Assembly: GCA_964537285.1 (NCBI GenBank)
Contig: CAZHZT010000206.1
Span: forward strand, 1 to 5,567
DNA: 5,567 nt
Direction of reading: 5' to 3'
Origin: CAZHZT01 sp964537285
GTDB taxonomy: Bacteria > Bacteroidota > Bacteroidia > Chitinophagales > Saprospiraceae
This document shows, piece by piece, positions 5,539 through 5,567 of the stretch. Every line of letters begins with the position of its first letter. Within the stretch, counting starts at the first letter, position 1. A program made the translations under genes and the position numbers. Under the pieces are notes generated by a model that had not been told where the DNA came from, searched no databases, and saw only the letters and a program-made list of their open reading frames with translations.

Positions 5539-5567
5539 AGAGCAGTTCTTTGAAAATTGGAAGGAAA
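5539..5567 (+). promoter_or_regulatory. boxA-like motif, possible rRNA operon leader
   Basis: GTTCTTTGAAAAT at 5545-5557 resembles the rRNA antitermination boxA (E. coli form TGCTCTTTAACA) and the 'GTTCTTTGA' sequence I recall upstream of 16S genes in Bacteroidota. It follows roughly 90 bases of strongly AT-rich DNA that could hold a promoter, although no clear -33/-7 pair was found. If correct, a 16S gene should begin shortly beyond the window on the + strand. No rRNA sequence is visible inside the window. Confidence 0.35.

Noticed and set aside
1..5567. CRISPR arrays, tRNA genes or intact insertion sequences
   Set aside because: No regularly spaced direct repeats, cloverleaf-like sequence or transposase frame was seen on either strand.

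Overview
The window looks like chromosomal DNA from a member of the Bacteroidota, probably a flavobacterial or cytophagal relative. Two secreted proteins end in the type IX secretion (T9SS) C-terminal sorting domain (a 'V-[YF]-P-N-P' start and a ~70-residue tail). The DNA is AT-rich. Start codons are preceded by A/T-rich leaders with no clear Shine-Dalgarno sequence. Two degraded reading frames also look most like Bacteroidota families.

Layout. From 1 to 1103 (+) runs the 3' part of a secreted esterase of the poly(3-hydroxybutyrate) depolymerase / LpqC group. The spacer 1104-1365 is dominated by a very large hairpin: a perfect 30-bp stem with a 4-nt loop, extended by a further ~50 bp of imperfect inverted repeat. 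From 1366 to 2925 (+) lies a 519-residue secreted T9SS protein of unknown function. From 2926 to 3291 there is no intact gene, but I read three decayed pieces: a frameshifted HigA-type antitoxin remnant and the tail of a HigB-type toxin (both -), then a sequence resembling the 3' end (domains V and VI) of a group II intron (+). From 3292 to 4125 (-) is an ECF-like sigma factor with a cysteine-containing C-terminal extension. From 4184 to 5059 (-) is a haloalkane-dehalogenase-like alpha/beta hydrolase. From 5101 to about 5482 (-) is a broken short-chain dehydrogenase. The last ~100 bases are AT-rich and end in a boxA-like motif that may be the leader of an rRNA operon beyond the window.

How it fits together. 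The two + strand genes make cell-surface or exported proteins; nothing shows that they act together. The - strand genes are spaced like an operon read in the order SDR (now dead), alpha/beta hydrolase, sigma factor, but joint function is inferred only from spacing and orientation. The segment between the convergent gene ends (2926-3291), and the one upstream of the hydrolase (5060-5567), are where mobile or horizontally moving DNA has decayed. I found no intact novel multi-gene system. The most unexplained objects are the long hairpin at 1146-1313 and the layered remnants at 2960-3280.
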